NCBI RefSeq assembly: GCF_014066305.1
Contig: NW_023501063.1
Coordinates: 62,001 to 126,000, forward strand
Source of the DNA: Letharia columbiana
Lineage: Eukaryota > Ascomycota > Lecanoromycetes > Lecanorales > Parmeliaceae
DNA length: 64,000 bases
Reading direction: 5' to 3'
The position numbers and the translations under genes are program-made. How positions within the stretch are numbered: position 1 is the first letter of the stretch; every line of letters starts with the position of its first letter. The notes below the pieces were generated by a model that was not told the origin of the DNA, ran no database searches, and saw only the letters and a list, made by a program, of their open reading frames with translations. This document shows positions 11,061 to 23,014 of the stretch, one piece after another.

Positions 11061-11896
11061 ATGATGCCTGAAGACATTGGTATTGACCTTGAACGTGGCG
11101 TGACCGCTTCCATCAAGCAGGGCAATGGCTACCAACCATCTTTAGGCTCCGAGGATGGCAGATTTTGTCCTATTGCCGTCCAACATCTTGACGGACGGGC
11201 AGTCCTGATCAACGCCACCATCAAAGAAAAGGATGGAGATCTCGCCCTCAGCTCAGCAAAGAGGCAAATCTGTCGGGCTGTCAGCAAACGCTGGCACCAA
11301 AGACTCGTCGGAAGGCTTCTGATGGGTCTCGTCGTCGGCACTGCCAGAGTCAAACAGGTACACCGAATTTCCGGTAGATAATTTGAGTTCTTTCCTTCCG
11401 CTTACACTTCTTCTCAAAGGTCATACATTGCGGACCGCGACCGCGTTCCCGCGGGAAGCAAGGACCACCAATCTCGCCATCTCGAGTCTATCTCGAAGAC
11501 TTCACCCTCGACCTCCTACTCACGGAATCACTCCACAACCCTCACTTGCTCTTACGCTCGGCATCTTACCCCCTGAACGCCGACTATTTCGGCTCTGCAA
11601 CAGCTGACAACGACAAGGCTCTCGGTCACCAACCGGCACAGTTCAGCAACGATGTCGACGACAAATCCACTAGCACCTGTATTGAGCATGAGGGCCAGGA
11701 GGTCATCGTCGTCAGACGGGTCATCGACAGAGCCAAGGTCGCCTGGCTGCTTATTCTGCTCCTCTTCTTCTCGCCTGCCTTGGGGATCGGGGTCGGCATC
11801 TGCTCTCATAATGCCGACGTCGGTATTGCTGTTAGCGCGGGTATCGTTGCCCTTGCGTCGTTTGTGCAGGGACTTGTTACTTGGATACAGGGATGA
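11061..11896 (+). CDS. Small membrane protein, two C-terminal TM segments
   Basis: Exon 1 11061-11357 and exon 2 11420-11896 joined in phase 0 across a 62-nt intron (GTACAC donor, TCAAAG acceptor); about 257 residues. The N-terminal two thirds is soluble with an amphipathic stretch (MGLVVGTARVKQ) and a motif-like segment in exon 2 (SPSRVYLEDFTLDLLL then ASYPLNADYFGSAT). The C-terminus has a hydrophobic helix (VAWLLILLLFFSPALGIGVGI), a short polar link (CSHNADVG) and a second helix (IAVSAGIVALASFVQGLVTW), so a hairpin in a membrane. An in-frame ATG at 10953 lies inside the 240-bp repeat; I prefer 11061. I do not recognise the family. Confidence 0.6.
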
Positions 11897-12184
11897 GAAT
11901 CGGGCCCTAGGCCGTCACAACGTTGACATACAATTCTTGCTGTGATATTATAGAGACACATGATGTGGCAGAGCACCGAGGATGACATGATAAGTCACAC
12001 AAGGTAAATATATCAGATGAAGTCTAGGACAAATAGTATGGCACGCTCACGAGATGCAACAAACGCCATCTAGATGCTCTCGTCCCATTACACTAGAGTG
12101 AGAGATACTCACATCCAGCGTTGGTGATATTAGTGTACATACGAGGTCTGAGTTCCACGCTAAGCGCCTATTTCTGCGCTTTCG

Positions 12185-14725
12185 TTACTTCTTATGCTTC
12201 TCAGCCAAAGACTTTTCGTGCTTCGCCACTAGCTCTTTCCTGCAAACCCAGTCAGCAAGCCCCTCGGACAAAAAATGCAAAGAGGAGCTGAACTTACTGT
12301 AATTGCATAGGCGCAGGACTGTAGTGACTAAATTCCATCCCAAACTCTCCCTTTCCCTGCGTCGCCGCCCTCAACTGCGTGCTAAACCCGAACATTGCGT
12401 TCAAACTGCAATCAGCATACAGCGTGAAATCTTCAGGTCCGATTTCCGTGTCGCTGATCAACGCATTTCGTTTATTCAACAAGCCCACGATGTTTCCTTG
12501 GAACTCATTTGGTGCTGTGATGGTTGTCTTCATTAGCGGTTCGAGCACTTGCGGACGGCCTTGGTTAAACGCTTTGCGGAAAGCTTGCTGTGTCGCGTTT
12601 TTGAAGGCCATCTCGCTGGAATCGGTCATATGTGTTGCGCCGTCGTTGACGATCATACGGGTTCCTAGCACTTTGTGCCCGACTAGCGGGCCTTTTTGGC
12701 AGGAGAGCTGGAAGCCTTTGTCGCATGCAAAGAGGAACTTTTCGGATATACTGCCGCCACTGACTTGGTCTTCGAATTTGTTCTCTTCTAGAGCGCCGCT
12801 GGGTTCCAAGTAACCGACTACTCTGGCAAAATCCCCAGCACCGCCGGTCTGTTTCTTGAGCGTGTGGTCGAAGTCTACTCTCTGTGTTAAGGTCTCACGC
12901 CATGCTACTTGAGGTTGCCCGGTTTCACAGGCGACTCTGTATTCGCGGCGCATCCGCTCCACGTAGATGTCTAGATGTAATTCACCCATGCCGGAGATGA
13001 TGGTTTCTTGGCTTTCAATGTCGACGTGGACGCGGAAGGTAGGGTCTTCACGCTGGAAACGGGCCATTGCTTTCGAGAAGTTCGGAAGGTCTTTGTTGTC
13101 TTTTGGCTTGATTGAGAGGGAAATAACAGGCTCGGGGACGAACATGGATGTCATGGAGTACCCAAGCTGACCGTCGGTGAAAGTGTCGCCAGATGCGCAA
13201 TCGATGCCAAAGACGGCGCAGATCTCTCCGGCGCCAATCTCTTGTACATCTTCCATCTCGTTGGAGTGCATGCGTACTATCCTCGGCACTTTGACCTTCT
13301 TATTGGTACGAGCGTTGAATACATTGAGACCCTTGCGGAGTGAGCCTTGGTAAACGCGAATGTAAGTTAGCTGGCCAAAGTTGCTCTCTTCGAGCTTGAA
13401 GGCCAGGCCGACAAAAGGTAGAGAATTGTAGGAGATGAGCTTGACCGGTGCCTCCCGTCGCCGTTGGTCCAAGGCTAGATTCTCCACTTCGGAGGGATTG
13501 GGTAGATAGTCGCAGACACCATCAAGCATTGGCTGCACAGACTTATCAGCCAGCGCTGAGCCCATGAAGACCGGCGTGAACTTCAAAGATATGGTCGCAC
13601 GTCTGATGGCAGCTTTGATCTGCTCAGCTGACGGTGTCCGCTCATCCAGGAAGATCTCTGCGATCTCATCGTCAACGTCGGCCAGAGTCTCTATGAGCTT
13701 TGCCCTTTTCTCATCCGCAAGCGGCCGCACCTCCGAAGGAATCTCATCCGACTCTCGTACAGTCTCCCCTTTGAGTCCTTCGCTGTAGATAGCCTTCATC
13801 CTGATCAGGTCGACTACACCCTTGAATTCGTCTTCGACTCCAATGGGCACCTGCACAGCTGCTGCGAGCAGCCTAAGCTTATGAGTTATCTGATCGACTG
13901 CTTTGAATGGATTGGCGCCCGCTCGGTCCATCTTGTTAACGAATGATATCCTTGGCACATTGTACCTCTTCATCTGCCTGTCCACTGTGATCGTTTGTGA
14001 CTGGACGCCAGAGACCGCACAAAGTATCATGCATGCTCCATCCAGGACTCTTAAAGCCCGCTCCACTTCTATCGTAAAATCGATGTGGCCGGGTGTGTCA
14101 ATCAAATTAACGTGGTATTTCTCCTCCTTGCCACTCTCGCGCTTGATCCAATCGCAATAGGTAGCGGCGGACTGAATGGTAATGCCTTTTTCTCGTTCCA
14201 GGTCCATTGAGTCCATCTTCGCCCCCACCGCATCTTTGCCTCGGACCTCGTGTATGGACTTGATCCGGCCAGTGTAGTATAGAACGCGCTCTGTGACCGT
14301 GGTCTTTCCGCTGTCGATGTGGGCCTGAGTGTATCCGTCAACCCCGCTATTCTTCCCTCCAAGTAAAGCTTACTCACAGCTATTCCAATGTTGCGGACAC
14401 GAGATAGTCGTTGGGCCTCTTGGGGCGCGAGGTTATCGATGATGGTTTCTTGGGCAAGATTTTCTGGCTCCACTGCTTGCTCCAACCTGGTCCAATCAGC
14501 TTTGAGTCCTCAACCAGTCACCGATACATACACAGCTGCTGCTACACTTGCCTGGCGCCGCTGCTGCCATCGTCGATCTAGAGGTAAATGCAGTGTCTGT
14601 AGGGGGCGGAGGGATGTAGAGGCGCATCTGATCGCATTGAAGCATCCTGACCATGGATAATAAACATTAACTCGTGGATGACTCGAAAGATGCCTAGGCA
14701 CTCTCAATGCACCATGCGGCCTCAT
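12185..14725 (-). CDS. MEF1: Mitochondrial translation elongation factor G (MEF1)
   Basis: GTPase that drives ribosomal translocation in the mitochondrial matrix. Four exons: 14725-14532, 14486-14378, 14324-12298, 12239-12185; introns of 45, 53 and 58 nt; 794 residues, usual for fungal mEF-G1. The N-terminus ([14 protein letters not shown] and an Arg-rich stretch to residue ~55) is a mitochondrial presequence. G-domain motifs: G1 AHIDSGKTT (spanning the second junction), switch [10 protein letters not shown]3 [10 protein letters not shown]4 NKMDRAG. Domain II follows ([12 protein letters not shown]), then EF-G III-V including [18 protein letters not shown] and a normal C-terminal end rebuilt by the last exon ([11 protein letters not shown]). 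Nothing is missing. ATG 14725 is chosen because the longer open frame has no other ATG. Confidence 0.95.
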
Positions 14726-15683
14726 TTCTATGTGAGGGTTGCGTTTGGAGAGACTGCACGGAGGCCAAGATCGCAGAGCCGCCAAGACATAGAAAATGTA
14801 CCTTGATCTCACCCCTCCTTAGGTCTAGAACTACCGCCGCTTTACTCTCGCACGACCTCGGTGACCCGAGCCATACAATTACGCTGGACGAGTACCACCG
14901 AGCGTTCGTGTAGAACCGCTTGTTTCTTTCAAGCCTTTGACTTGCGCTTTCAATCGGCGCGACCTTTATGTATATCATTCTTCGTTATCGTCATCTCTAT
15001 GACTTATGCATATAGCGAAAGTCGGATGACCCTATCCTCCTTTATGGCACCTTCGCCCGTCAATGGCTCTTTCAACCGCCGGCGGTCTACGTCATGCAGC
15101 AGGATCACGAGCGAGGGTAGCGGCTTGCTGCGAGGCTACACGAATCGCACAACCTAGCAACAGCAACTAAACATCCATCAATAGATGCCGCTTCTGGTAG
15201 GGAAAGGATAGCAGCAACTGGGCCGCAGGATCTCGATTGACGACTTTTGATTCTTGGTTGCCCAGCATTGCCTATGTCAGACATTGGCGTCCCAGAGAGT
15301 ATACGTTACCGCGGCCCCTCGAGCTTCGACCAGAACCAGGACTCGAATATCAAAAAGTACAAGCACAATGTTCGAGATGCAACAGCGAAATACCATATGG
15401 TCAACGACCCAGACCTCGCGACTGGGTAGCTACTAGACAAATCCTCGACCAGCCTCACAAGCTTGTGAAGGCTGAAGCGTTGTATCAATCTGGGAAGTTG
15501 GAAAGCAGCTACTCTGTGTCAAGATAGATGCTTGTATAAAATATTTATTAGTACTAGTTTATGTATCATACTTCTCCGATTCTAATCTTTGTTATCTTGA
15601 AGCTAAGTGCGGGATAGTTAATAACGCAGTTGATCCATATTCTGCTTTATCTTTATGTGGAGACTATCTTGAACCATCTTTCC
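14726..15683. other. Intergenic between MEF1 and a broken cysteine-rich gene
   Basis: This stretch contains the MEF1 promoter side and one small ORF described separately at 15274-15429. An AT-rich patch at 15536-15600 is the likely 3' flank of that ORF. No RNA gene seen. Confidence 0.4.
15274..15429 (+). CDS. Possible 51-residue protein
   Basis: An ATG-started frame with a hydrophilic, coding-like sequence beginning MSDIGVPESIRYRGPSSFDQ and ending DPDLATG before a TAG. No domain, signal peptide or membrane segment. It sits alone in an otherwise empty region and ends just before an AT-rich patch. It could be a small gene, one exon of a larger one, or chance; I do not recognise it. Confidence 0.3.
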   Translation: MSDIGVPESIRYRGPSSFDQNQDSNIKKYKHNVRDATAKYHMVNDPDLATG

Positions 15684-17040
15684 TTATTTCCTGTACCATC
15701 GCGGCTCGGCTGATGATGATGGCCAGTCATCCAGCATAGCTTCTTTGACAGCCATATCGTACTTGCCATGATCAACTTGAAATGCTGTGAATCGGCGATA
15801 GCAGATGAAAGCAATGTCTGGATAGAATGGGACAAATCTTCCCCCGCTAGGACAGCTATGGCAACGGGTTCTCCTAACATGATAGAGCGGCCGAACATTA
15901 CCATAGGTCCATTCGGCATCGTCGTCGATATACATGTTCCCCTCCTCGTTAGCATGGATTCCCTCTACTTTGGTTTTTTCTTTGCATCGACAACACCACA
16001 AGTTGACCACTGTTGGGCGCGGAGGACCCTCACCCTTTTTGCGTAAGAGCACGATGCGGAGAAATGCAGTCTTGTCGCTTTTCAGCCCGTAGGCACCCTT
16101 TGAAACCTAGCACTACCTCCAAATCAGATGAAACTGGTTTCAGCTGTACATGTGGCGAGTATTTTGATCTCGCTTCTTTTCATTGCACTGCTGCGATTTG
16201 CAACGTCGTGTTGTTCTCTTCACATAACCCCCAGCTTGAGCGCAGGTAAATCGCGGGTTTTCGTCAATTGTCTTGAAAGCGCCACAAGGACAGACGGTCT
16301 CGACTATGCTACCGTCGACACAATTAAAAAGTAGATCGTTATTAGCACTAGTCTGCGAAACCAGATGGTGCTGTTGCTTCAACATTAAATGATGCAACAT
16401 ATCTCGTAGTTGACGGCCCTTTTCTCCGTGGACGTTCTGCTTTTTGACCCCCTCTACATCAACGCACCTCTTGAAAGCAAATTCGATATCCTTCGTACTT
16501 GAAACCGGCCGTCACAGAAAAGCACATCTTTTTGGCCTTTGAACCATTTTGAGACGGCAGGAGGACACTGGGAGGGATCATGTTAATCTTTGCAATCTGA
16601 CTCGATCGCAAGAGTTGTAGACTCAACCGCGGCAGGAAGGATTTTTTTGGTGGCAATATTTACAGCAGGTGGCCTTGCCGTTCTTACGTCGTGTAAACAA
16701 GCCAGTTTGCGCATCCGCTGCCGATATGGGTGTCAAGGAGAACGCACTGTGTGAATGGCCCTTCGCTGGCTTCGCATTTAACATACGCGTTTTCTGCGAC
16801 ATCGCCACGGCTCTGTATGAGCGCCCCCTGCTTCCTCGAGAGCGATTTGAGCTCGATTTTGGGTTTGTGGCGTGGTCTCAGAAGTACAATCTTCTTGAAT
16901 GGCATTTGTCGAACATACGTGAGGACAAGGTCGACAGATCGCTTAGTAGCAGCTTCAATTGGCTCCTGCAAATGCTGAGGATCCCGTGGGAGACTGATGA
17001 GGTCGAGCTGCAGGCCTCAGGGTAAAGCTCAGCTAGATTA
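15684..17040 (-). pseudogene. Cysteine-rich DUF3716-like gene, broken
   Basis: Minus-strand coding-like segments lie in order but in different frames. Segment 1 (about 17000-16684) carries AENAYVKCEASEGPFTQCVL and then GSGCANW; fungal DUF3716 proteins have a GPF-x2-C and G-x-CANC core. In the other frame the sequence continues C-L-F-T-R-R-K-N-G-K-A-T-C-C-K-Y-C, so one extra G at about 16702-16703 splits the domain. Segment 2 (about 16480-16150) has VCPCGAFKTIDENPRFTC, and segment 3 (16060-15684) has NLWCCRCKEKTK and TRCHSCPSGGRFVP, both zinc-ribbon-like. Good splice sites linking them are hard to find; a GTATGA donor near 17100 may join an upstream exon. Probably one gene of unknown function that is either decaying or carries a sequence error. 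Confidence 0.4.
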
Positions 17041-17327
17041 CTCATTAAAACGGCCACGACCACGTGAATTCCGAGTGAATGGGGGCTACATTTCTCATAC
17101 CTTGTCTTGCCAAGCCTTTTTTCAGCCCTATCAGATTTCTATACCAGCCCTAAGGTACCTTACTTATCAAGTGGCGTTCGACATTTACCTAGACCGTTCA
17201 GTCTCGAGGGTTCTCTCTCAACTGTATATCATTTTGTCGGAGTAAGATATCGGCATGGGGTGCATATCGAATACTTTCATGTGCATCGAAGTCCCCAATC
17301 ACGCGTCGTGTTCTTGAAAAGTCAAAA

Positions 17328-19293
17328 ATGTCTACTTCGTTCTTTACATCCTCGATTATCTTCTCGTGCGCAATTCTTCTGCGAGCCATTCTCTTCTTCT
17401 ATGGCCTGATACAGGATAAATACTCTCCACTCCCATACACCGACATCGACTACTTCGTATTCACAGACGCCGCTCGCTACGTCTCCCGCGGTCTCTCTCC
17501 ATACGAGCGAGAAACATACCGCTATACGCCATTGCTAGCCTGGATCCTCCTACCCACCGCACGGCCTGGTGCAGCATGGTTCTCCTTTGGCAAGTTTCTC
17601 TTCGCCCTTGCAGACGTTATCGCAGGATGGCTCATCTTGCTCGTGCTCCGCTCGCCTGCAGGGGGCGGCATGAGGACCGATCGGGCGCTAAAGTTTGCGA
17701 GTATCTGGCTGCTGAATCCCATGGTTGCGACGATTAGCACCAGGGGAAGTTCGGAGGGGTTGTTGGGGGTTATGGTGGTTGCATTGCTGTGGGCTGTGCT
17801 AAGTAAACGAATCATGCTGGCTGGTGTCTTGCTTGGTCTGGCAGTCCACTTTAAGATCTATCCTTTCATCTACGGAGTTTCCATCCTTTGGTATCTGGAG
17901 CCTGAGGTAACATCGATATCTGAGAAAAGCTCCGGTCCCTCTGAGAAGAAGCCCCCAGCTGCCTCAGTCTTGCGATCCCTACCGGCATTCCTCACGCCAT
18001 CTCGCATAATGCTCCTAGCATCTTCGCTTGCCACCTTCCTGGCGCTCAACATCTTCATGTACGCCATCTATTCGACGCCCTTCCTGACCCACACCTACCT
18101 GCACCATCTTACCCGCATCGACCATCGCCACAACTTCTCACCGTACAACACGCTCTTGCATCTTTCTTCAGCCGTCCCATCTGCGACTGGCGCTGTCAAA
18201 TTCGAGTCTCTCGCCTTTATTCCACAACTGGCTTTGAGTGCAGTTTTCATCCCTCTCGCACTGGCAAAGAAGGACCTTGCGGGTACGATGCTGGCGCAGA
18301 CATTTGCCTTTGTAGCATTTAACAAAGTGTGCACGAGCCAGGTACGTCAACAGAAGAATTCCTTTAACTATCCCATCGACTGGCGCCTGAGGCGTAAAAT
18401 GTCTTGGCACGCAGGGCTGAAGCTCTGAACTTTACGTCCTGTCAGTCGATGGGATACGGCACTGCCTTGTCTTGATTTTCGCGCTCATGCCCTGTCCTTT
18501 GCTTGTTTTATTAAAAATGCAGATGCAGGCTTTTTCGCCAATATATTTCACATTAAGAAGATTTCTTTCACATACGGCCACAGACTGTTGAGAACTCGGC
18601 TTCCCGTCCGCTCAGCCAAAGATAAGCCTCAGATCGGCTAATTAGTAGTTGGGTCGGTGACGACCAGCGAATACTAGCTGCTGTATGTTTTTGCATTTTT
18701 TTTGGCGCTTTTGCCCCTCTCAGCTTTTGCGTGGTTGGCGACGAGATGAAATTTTCTACACAGTCTGCAGCCAGAACTCTTGCACGCTCGCTACATTCAC
18801 ATTGAATTTCTGCTTCGATCCATTCGTCCGCACCTCGCTAACACCCCCCTCTTCCCCTGCAGTATTTCCTCTGGTACATGATCCTTCTGCCCTTCTACCT
18901 CCCCCATTCCAGCCTTCTGTCCTCGCCCCGCCTCGGTCTCACCGCCGCAGCTCTCTGGGTCACCGCACAGGTATGTCGTCTTTCCGCATTCCCAACCCCC
19001 GTCCCACTCTCCTGTTCTCGACCCGTCAAAGTAGGGAGGGAGGGGTTTGCTTTGCAGCTGATTCTCAAAATTAGGGTCTGTGGCTCCAACAAGCCTATCA
19101 GCTCGAGTTCCTCGGCAAGAGCACATTCTTCCCTGGCCTCTTCGTGGCGGGATTATCGTTCTTTGTGGTCAATTGTTGGATTTTGGGTATCATGGTTACC
19201 GATATAGGAAATAAACCTTTTTCGAAACAGAAGGCTGAAGGAAAGATGGTAGAAGAGGATCGGGGAAAGCGCAGAGTGAAAAGGGTAGAATAG
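17328..19293 (+). CDS. GPI mannosyltransferase 1 (PIG-M type)
   Basis: Adds the first mannose (alpha-1,4, from dolichol-P-mannose) to the GPI anchor precursor in the ER lumen. Three exons: 17328-18341, 18863-18970, 19075-19293, giving 446 residues. The signature acidic pair is in the first luminal loop (PYTDIDYFVFTDAARYV), followed by SPYERETYRYTPLLAW, characteristic of PIG-M. Multiple hydrophobic helices, a conserved LNPMVATISTRGSSEG and VHFKIYPFIYG block, then FAFVAFNKVCTSQ, interrupted by the first intron, and YFLWYMILLPFYLP in exon 2. The tail is lysine/arginine rich. The first intron, 521 nt, is about ten times longer than its neighbours and holds an inverted repeat; the second is 104 nt. 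Confidence 0.92.
18369..18456. repeat. 14-bp inverted repeat inside PIG-M intron
   Basis: Arms TATCCCATCGACTG (18369-18382) and its exact complement at 18443-18456, separated by 60 nt, within the unusually long first intron of the PIG-M gene. Could be a hairpin in the pre-mRNA or the trace of an inserted element. Confidence 0.6.
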
Positions 19294-19487
19294 ATAATCA
19301 ACGTTCGTCTCGTATTGTCGAACGTTTAGCACTAATCACCTAACACTGATATTCATGCCACATGCGTGCAGCATACCCTCATTACCTCCATTAGATGCCG
19401 AAAGGTGACCAGCAATGTAGCGCGTCATAGCATTATCCCCAAAACACCTGGGTATCTCCCACTCCCCTTTTAGTTCATGTAACGTTA

Positions 19488-21410
19488 TTAGAAACTTCCC
19501 GCCTGCGCCATAGCCTTGTAATATTGGACCCCAATACTTCTCCTCAACCCTGTGGCATCCCTCTCCAGTACCTCTTCCCCTCCATCTATCAATCTTCCCG
19601 GCCATCCCAGAAACCTCACCTCTGGCCGCGCTTCTCTTAACAGCGAGAGGATCTCCTCGCTCCATAGACCCCACGCTCGATTGCCCTCGAGATGAAATGT
19701 GGGATTCAGTTGAGGTGCTGGACTATCCAGATCGATGAAGCGTATACGCATGCTTTTGACGGATGTGTACGTTTGCAGCGCGCGGACACCTTGCACGACG
19801 AGTGCCTCGAAACCTTGTATGAATGCAAAGTTGTACATCCCAGTCCCGTCAGTGTTAGTCGTTGGGTCACGACACACATTGTTGACAACTATATCGATAG
19901 ATTTGAGACGTGTGCAGCTGCCGCGTATCTGCTCTGCCGCTTTGATTGCAGAAGAAAAGATGGCACCGCATACCCTCCCTGTATAGGTGAGGCTCTCGAG
20001 CTGGGGTGCGACCGCACCAAGGTTGCGGCAGATGTGATGAGTAGGGTAGAGCTTTCGCCATTTCTTAAGGGACGACGCGTTCTTGGTGTAAAGGCCTTCC
20101 AGGCAGAGATTGAGACTAGTGACGGTGGGCGGGAAGTCGTAGGCGAGAGAGTCACAGATGGCTCTGTAGGCGCCTGTTTTGGGTTTGTGGTAAGTGCAGT
20201 GGAACTCGCGGAGCGAAGGCAGAGCAGTTGCAAAGGTGGAAAAGTCGGCGGAAGAGCGGACCATGTTCCAAGCACCCTTGAGGATGAGAGTCTTAGTGCT
20301 TGAGAGCTGCGGCAGCTGAGGTTCATTGATTTCTTGCAAAAACGGTGGAGCGAACGGTTGGGGTTGATGAAGTATGGGCAATTTGAACTGAAGATTTTCT
20401 TGCACGAATGTTGGCGTTGATGGTGTGACAATTCTTGAGTCAATCGTACCAACGCCCGAAGGCATGGCAACTCCCGATTTCAGGTTTTGAAGCGCGCTGA
20501 TAACGTTTGCTTCGCGGAAATAGCGCACCTTTGGAGGCCGCTTGCAGTGTCCTCCTTCGATTGTGAGAGCGCAGAGGTAGGGGAAGAGAACTTGTGCATA
20601 TCCAAAGACTTCATCCATTGTAGCGTTCTTTGATGCCAATTGAAATGCGGTTGGAGCCGGTTGGCCATCTTCCGTCCGATTTGCGTTGATTGCGAGCCCT
20701 TGAAAGGCGTGGAACAGACTGAATTGCCCGGCCGGTTGTGGATCCACCATGAGGCGTTGTTGAGGCTGTCCAGTTCTCATCTCCCATATTGGAACTAGGA
20801 TTTCGAAGTGGCGCACGTAGGCTTGGAGGTGAGTATTTTGCAGGAACCAGTCTCCACACTCTTCAAGAGCTGCCCTTGTGCCCTGTATTTTGACTATGCT
20901 GGCGTTAGTGATTTCCCACTTGGACGGGGAGGATGAAACTGTCTCACTGTGTCGGTAGACTCTCTCTTGAATGAGTCTCCTCCATGTATCGGATACCAGA
21001 GCCAAATCTGCCACGTTCTTCCTCCGGGGATGCCGCATTATTGCGTTCCAATTTCGCACGTTGTTTTGAGAACCGGACGGATCTGATGATGTAGAACCAA
21101 GATGACCGACCACGTGTCCAAATATTCCTTCCAATATCTCCGGCGGTAAGTCTTGTACATGCGACTTCGGGGATTCTGAGGCTTTGCGCGGCTTCAACGC
21201 TGGTATCAGGAAAGGGTCATCCGCAGTATCGATGCTTTGATCCCCAGCTTGCGAAAGGCTCTGAACTGATATGTCGTCTTCCGTTTGGTTCTTGAACCTG
21301 GGTTTTGAAGGTGGAGGAGGCTTGACCGTCAGAGCGCGCGGGGTAGATCTGCACTGAGACCTATCAATGAGGGGTGTGGTGGGTATGTTGAGTGGGCGTT
21401 CGTTGAGCAT
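19488..21410 (-). CDS. F-box protein
   Basis: Single-exon gene of 640 residues starting at ATG 21410. After ~85 low-complexity, proline-rich residues there is an F-box start (DLPPEILEGIFGHVVGHL), followed by NVADLALVSDTWRRLIQERVY, the usual second half of the motif. The rest has leucine-rich-like segments typical of fungal F-box proteins (LKSIDIVVNNVC, SVKSMRIRFIDLD) but no clear regular LRR. F-box proteins bind Skp1 and select substrates for the SCF ubiquitin ligase; the substrate here is unknown. No intron needed. Confidence 0.75.
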   Translation of the reverse strand: MLNERPLNIPTTPLIDRSQCRSTPRALTVKPPPPSKPRFKNQTEDDISVQSLSQAGDQSIDTADDPFLIPALKPRKASESPKSHVQDLPPEILEGIFGHVVGHLGSTSSDPSGSQNNVRNWNAIMRHPRRKNVADLALVSDTWRRLIQERVYRHSETVSSSPSKWEITNASIVKIQGTRAALEECGDWFLQNTHLQAYVRHFEILVPIWEMRTGQPQQRLMVDPQPAGQFSLFHAFQGLAINANRTEDGQPAPTAFQLASKNATMDEVFGYAQVLFPYLCALTIEGGHCKRPPKVRYFREANVISALQNLKSGVAMPSGVGTIDSRIVTPSTPTFVQENLQFKLPILHQPQPFAPPFLQEINEPQLPQLSSTKTLILKGAWNMVRSSADFSTFATALPSLREFHCTYHKPKTGAYRAICDSLAYDFPPTVTSLNLCLEGLYTKNASSLKKWRKLYPTHHICRNLGAVAPQLESLTYTGRVCGAIFSSAIKAAEQIRGSCTRLKSIDIVVNNVCRDPTTNTDGTGMYNFAFIQGFEALVVQGVRALQTYTSVKSMRIRFIDLDSPAPQLNPTFHLEGNRAWGLWSEEILSLLREARPEVRFLGWPGRLIDGGEEVLERDATGLRRSIGVQYYKAMAQAGSF

Positions 21411-22289
21411 GATTGCGAATAGAGAGCATGAGAGGAAGCAGAATGTTTTTGTGATGGCCTGAGATGGTAGAAAATGAGTGCCGGGCTATTGAAGGCACAT
21501 CTTACGTAAATCCGTAATAGACATGACGTGTTGGCGGCTAGCAATGGGATGAGGATGAGAATGAGGATGGATGTCTGGCAGAATTATATGGAAAGATAAT
21601 GCTCATAGACTCTGTCAACGACTGGGTCAGTTCAGAGCACTGAGTCGAATTTTCTAAGAAGCCGTTGAAGGAAAGTCTCATGAAGTGCATGAAGCCGTGT
21701 GTAACATTTCCCTAAAGGTCAATCTGTCGTTACTTTAAATTTTGGGGGGGGAGCCTTGTAGCCTTGCATTAGCTCCGGGTAGTGTGCTAGCCGCCGCGGG
21801 TGTACGTACCGAGGGAGCGGCCACATCCGAGGGGCTCCTTTTCTTACTTTATTCATATTGTACAGACTACAGAGAGTAAGCACTACCTTCCTACGCAATG
21901 GCTGTTGACATGATATGGCTGCTGGGCCTCTTTAATCAACGATACGACCTGCCCTCTTCCAAGGGTACGACACCGATGGCGATAAATGAACCCCTGCGGA
22001 TTATGCACACGTGCATAATAGCGTCTCGTTCGCATAAAATTGATTGGCTATATGTGGCTGGATCCTTGCTTTCAACTACCTTGCCTTGTGCGAGAGATGT
22101 GACGTCGACAGTATCTGCGAGCTAGCCAGCAGGTAATCTCATTTGCACTTTCCAAAACCTCAAGGCACCATCCCCCACGAGCAGTTACTGGGCCTGACAC
22201 GCAAGGCTTTCCTTCACCCCAGCCCCCCCATACCACACAATGAACCGTCATCTCCTGCATTCGTTGGACTTGAAGTCTATCTTTCCTCT
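21411..22289. other. Intergenic
   Basis: Upstream of the F-box gene and downstream of the zinc-ribbon gene. Contains a run of eight G at about 21745-21752 and short open frames without coding character. No RNA gene or repeat seen. Confidence 0.4.
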
Positions 22290-23014
22290 CTATAGCATCC
22301 ATCCGATTCCGCCGACCCATTTCTTCCGCGTCGATGTTCTACATTGCAGACATTCTCTGCCCTCGCCAACATCCACAACGGCGCAAGTCCCACACACTCT
22401 TCTGCTGCAAGAGCGACACGCATAGTCTGCTCCGTCCATCTCCCCAGCATCCATTCCGCCCATGCAAGTGTCCGAGTCCTGAATCGGTAGCGGAGCTTCG
22501 CAATCTTCGCATAGAATCAAGGGAGTGGGTTCGGTCATCATCGGCTCAGAGACGGTAGGGGTTGAAAAAGGTATGGGCCAAAAGCTGTGAAGAGACGATT
22601 GTCGTTGTGGTGGCGATGGGGGAGTGTGGACAGTTTGAGATGGCGCAGGATGTTCAGTGCGGGGAGGGGATCGCGCTGCTGAGAAAAGCCTTTGATATGT
22701 TGTTGCTAACAGAAAGCCGTGTCAGGGCAAGAGGATGGAACGGAAGCAGAAGGGTCTCAAATCCAATGCAAGAGATAAGTACCATGGATTTTAGACTCAT
22801 CGGGTCTGTTATCGCGGAACCTTTTCCTTGTGCGCGAATTGAGGTGAGAAGGAGCGATATCAGGACGGTGAATAGGTTTCTCCGTGAAAGCGGCGTTATT
22901 CAGCATAAAGATGTCGGGACATGGGCTCGAAGAAGGGTCGCGTGAGGAAAAAGTGGCGGTGCTTGACGAGGATGGAGGTGTCTCAGAGTCGGAGCGCTTG
23001 CGCTTGAAAGCCAT
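22290..23014 (-). CDS. Small cysteine-rich (zinc-ribbon) protein
   Basis: Two exons: 23014-22783 and 22705-22290, 77-nt intron, 215 residues. N-terminus is basic and Ser/Pro rich (MAFKRKRSDSETPPSSSS), consistent with nuclear location. The middle is proline rich with LHSFWPIPF. The C-terminal ~75 residues carry four CxxC-type pairs: LCEDCEAPL, YACRSCSRRVCGTC, RECLQCRTSTRKKWVGGIGW. This Cys layout and the terminal W-V-G-G-x-G-W recur in short ascomycete proteins as far as I recall; the fold is probably two zinc ribbons. Function unknown. The start ATG is the first in the KRKR frame; the frame is open further upstream but is not coding-like. Confidence 0.65.

Noticed and set aside
16878..17063. 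Minus-strand frame overlapping the DUF3716-like segment
   Set aside because: Conflicts with the frame carrying the GPF..C core and has no domain.
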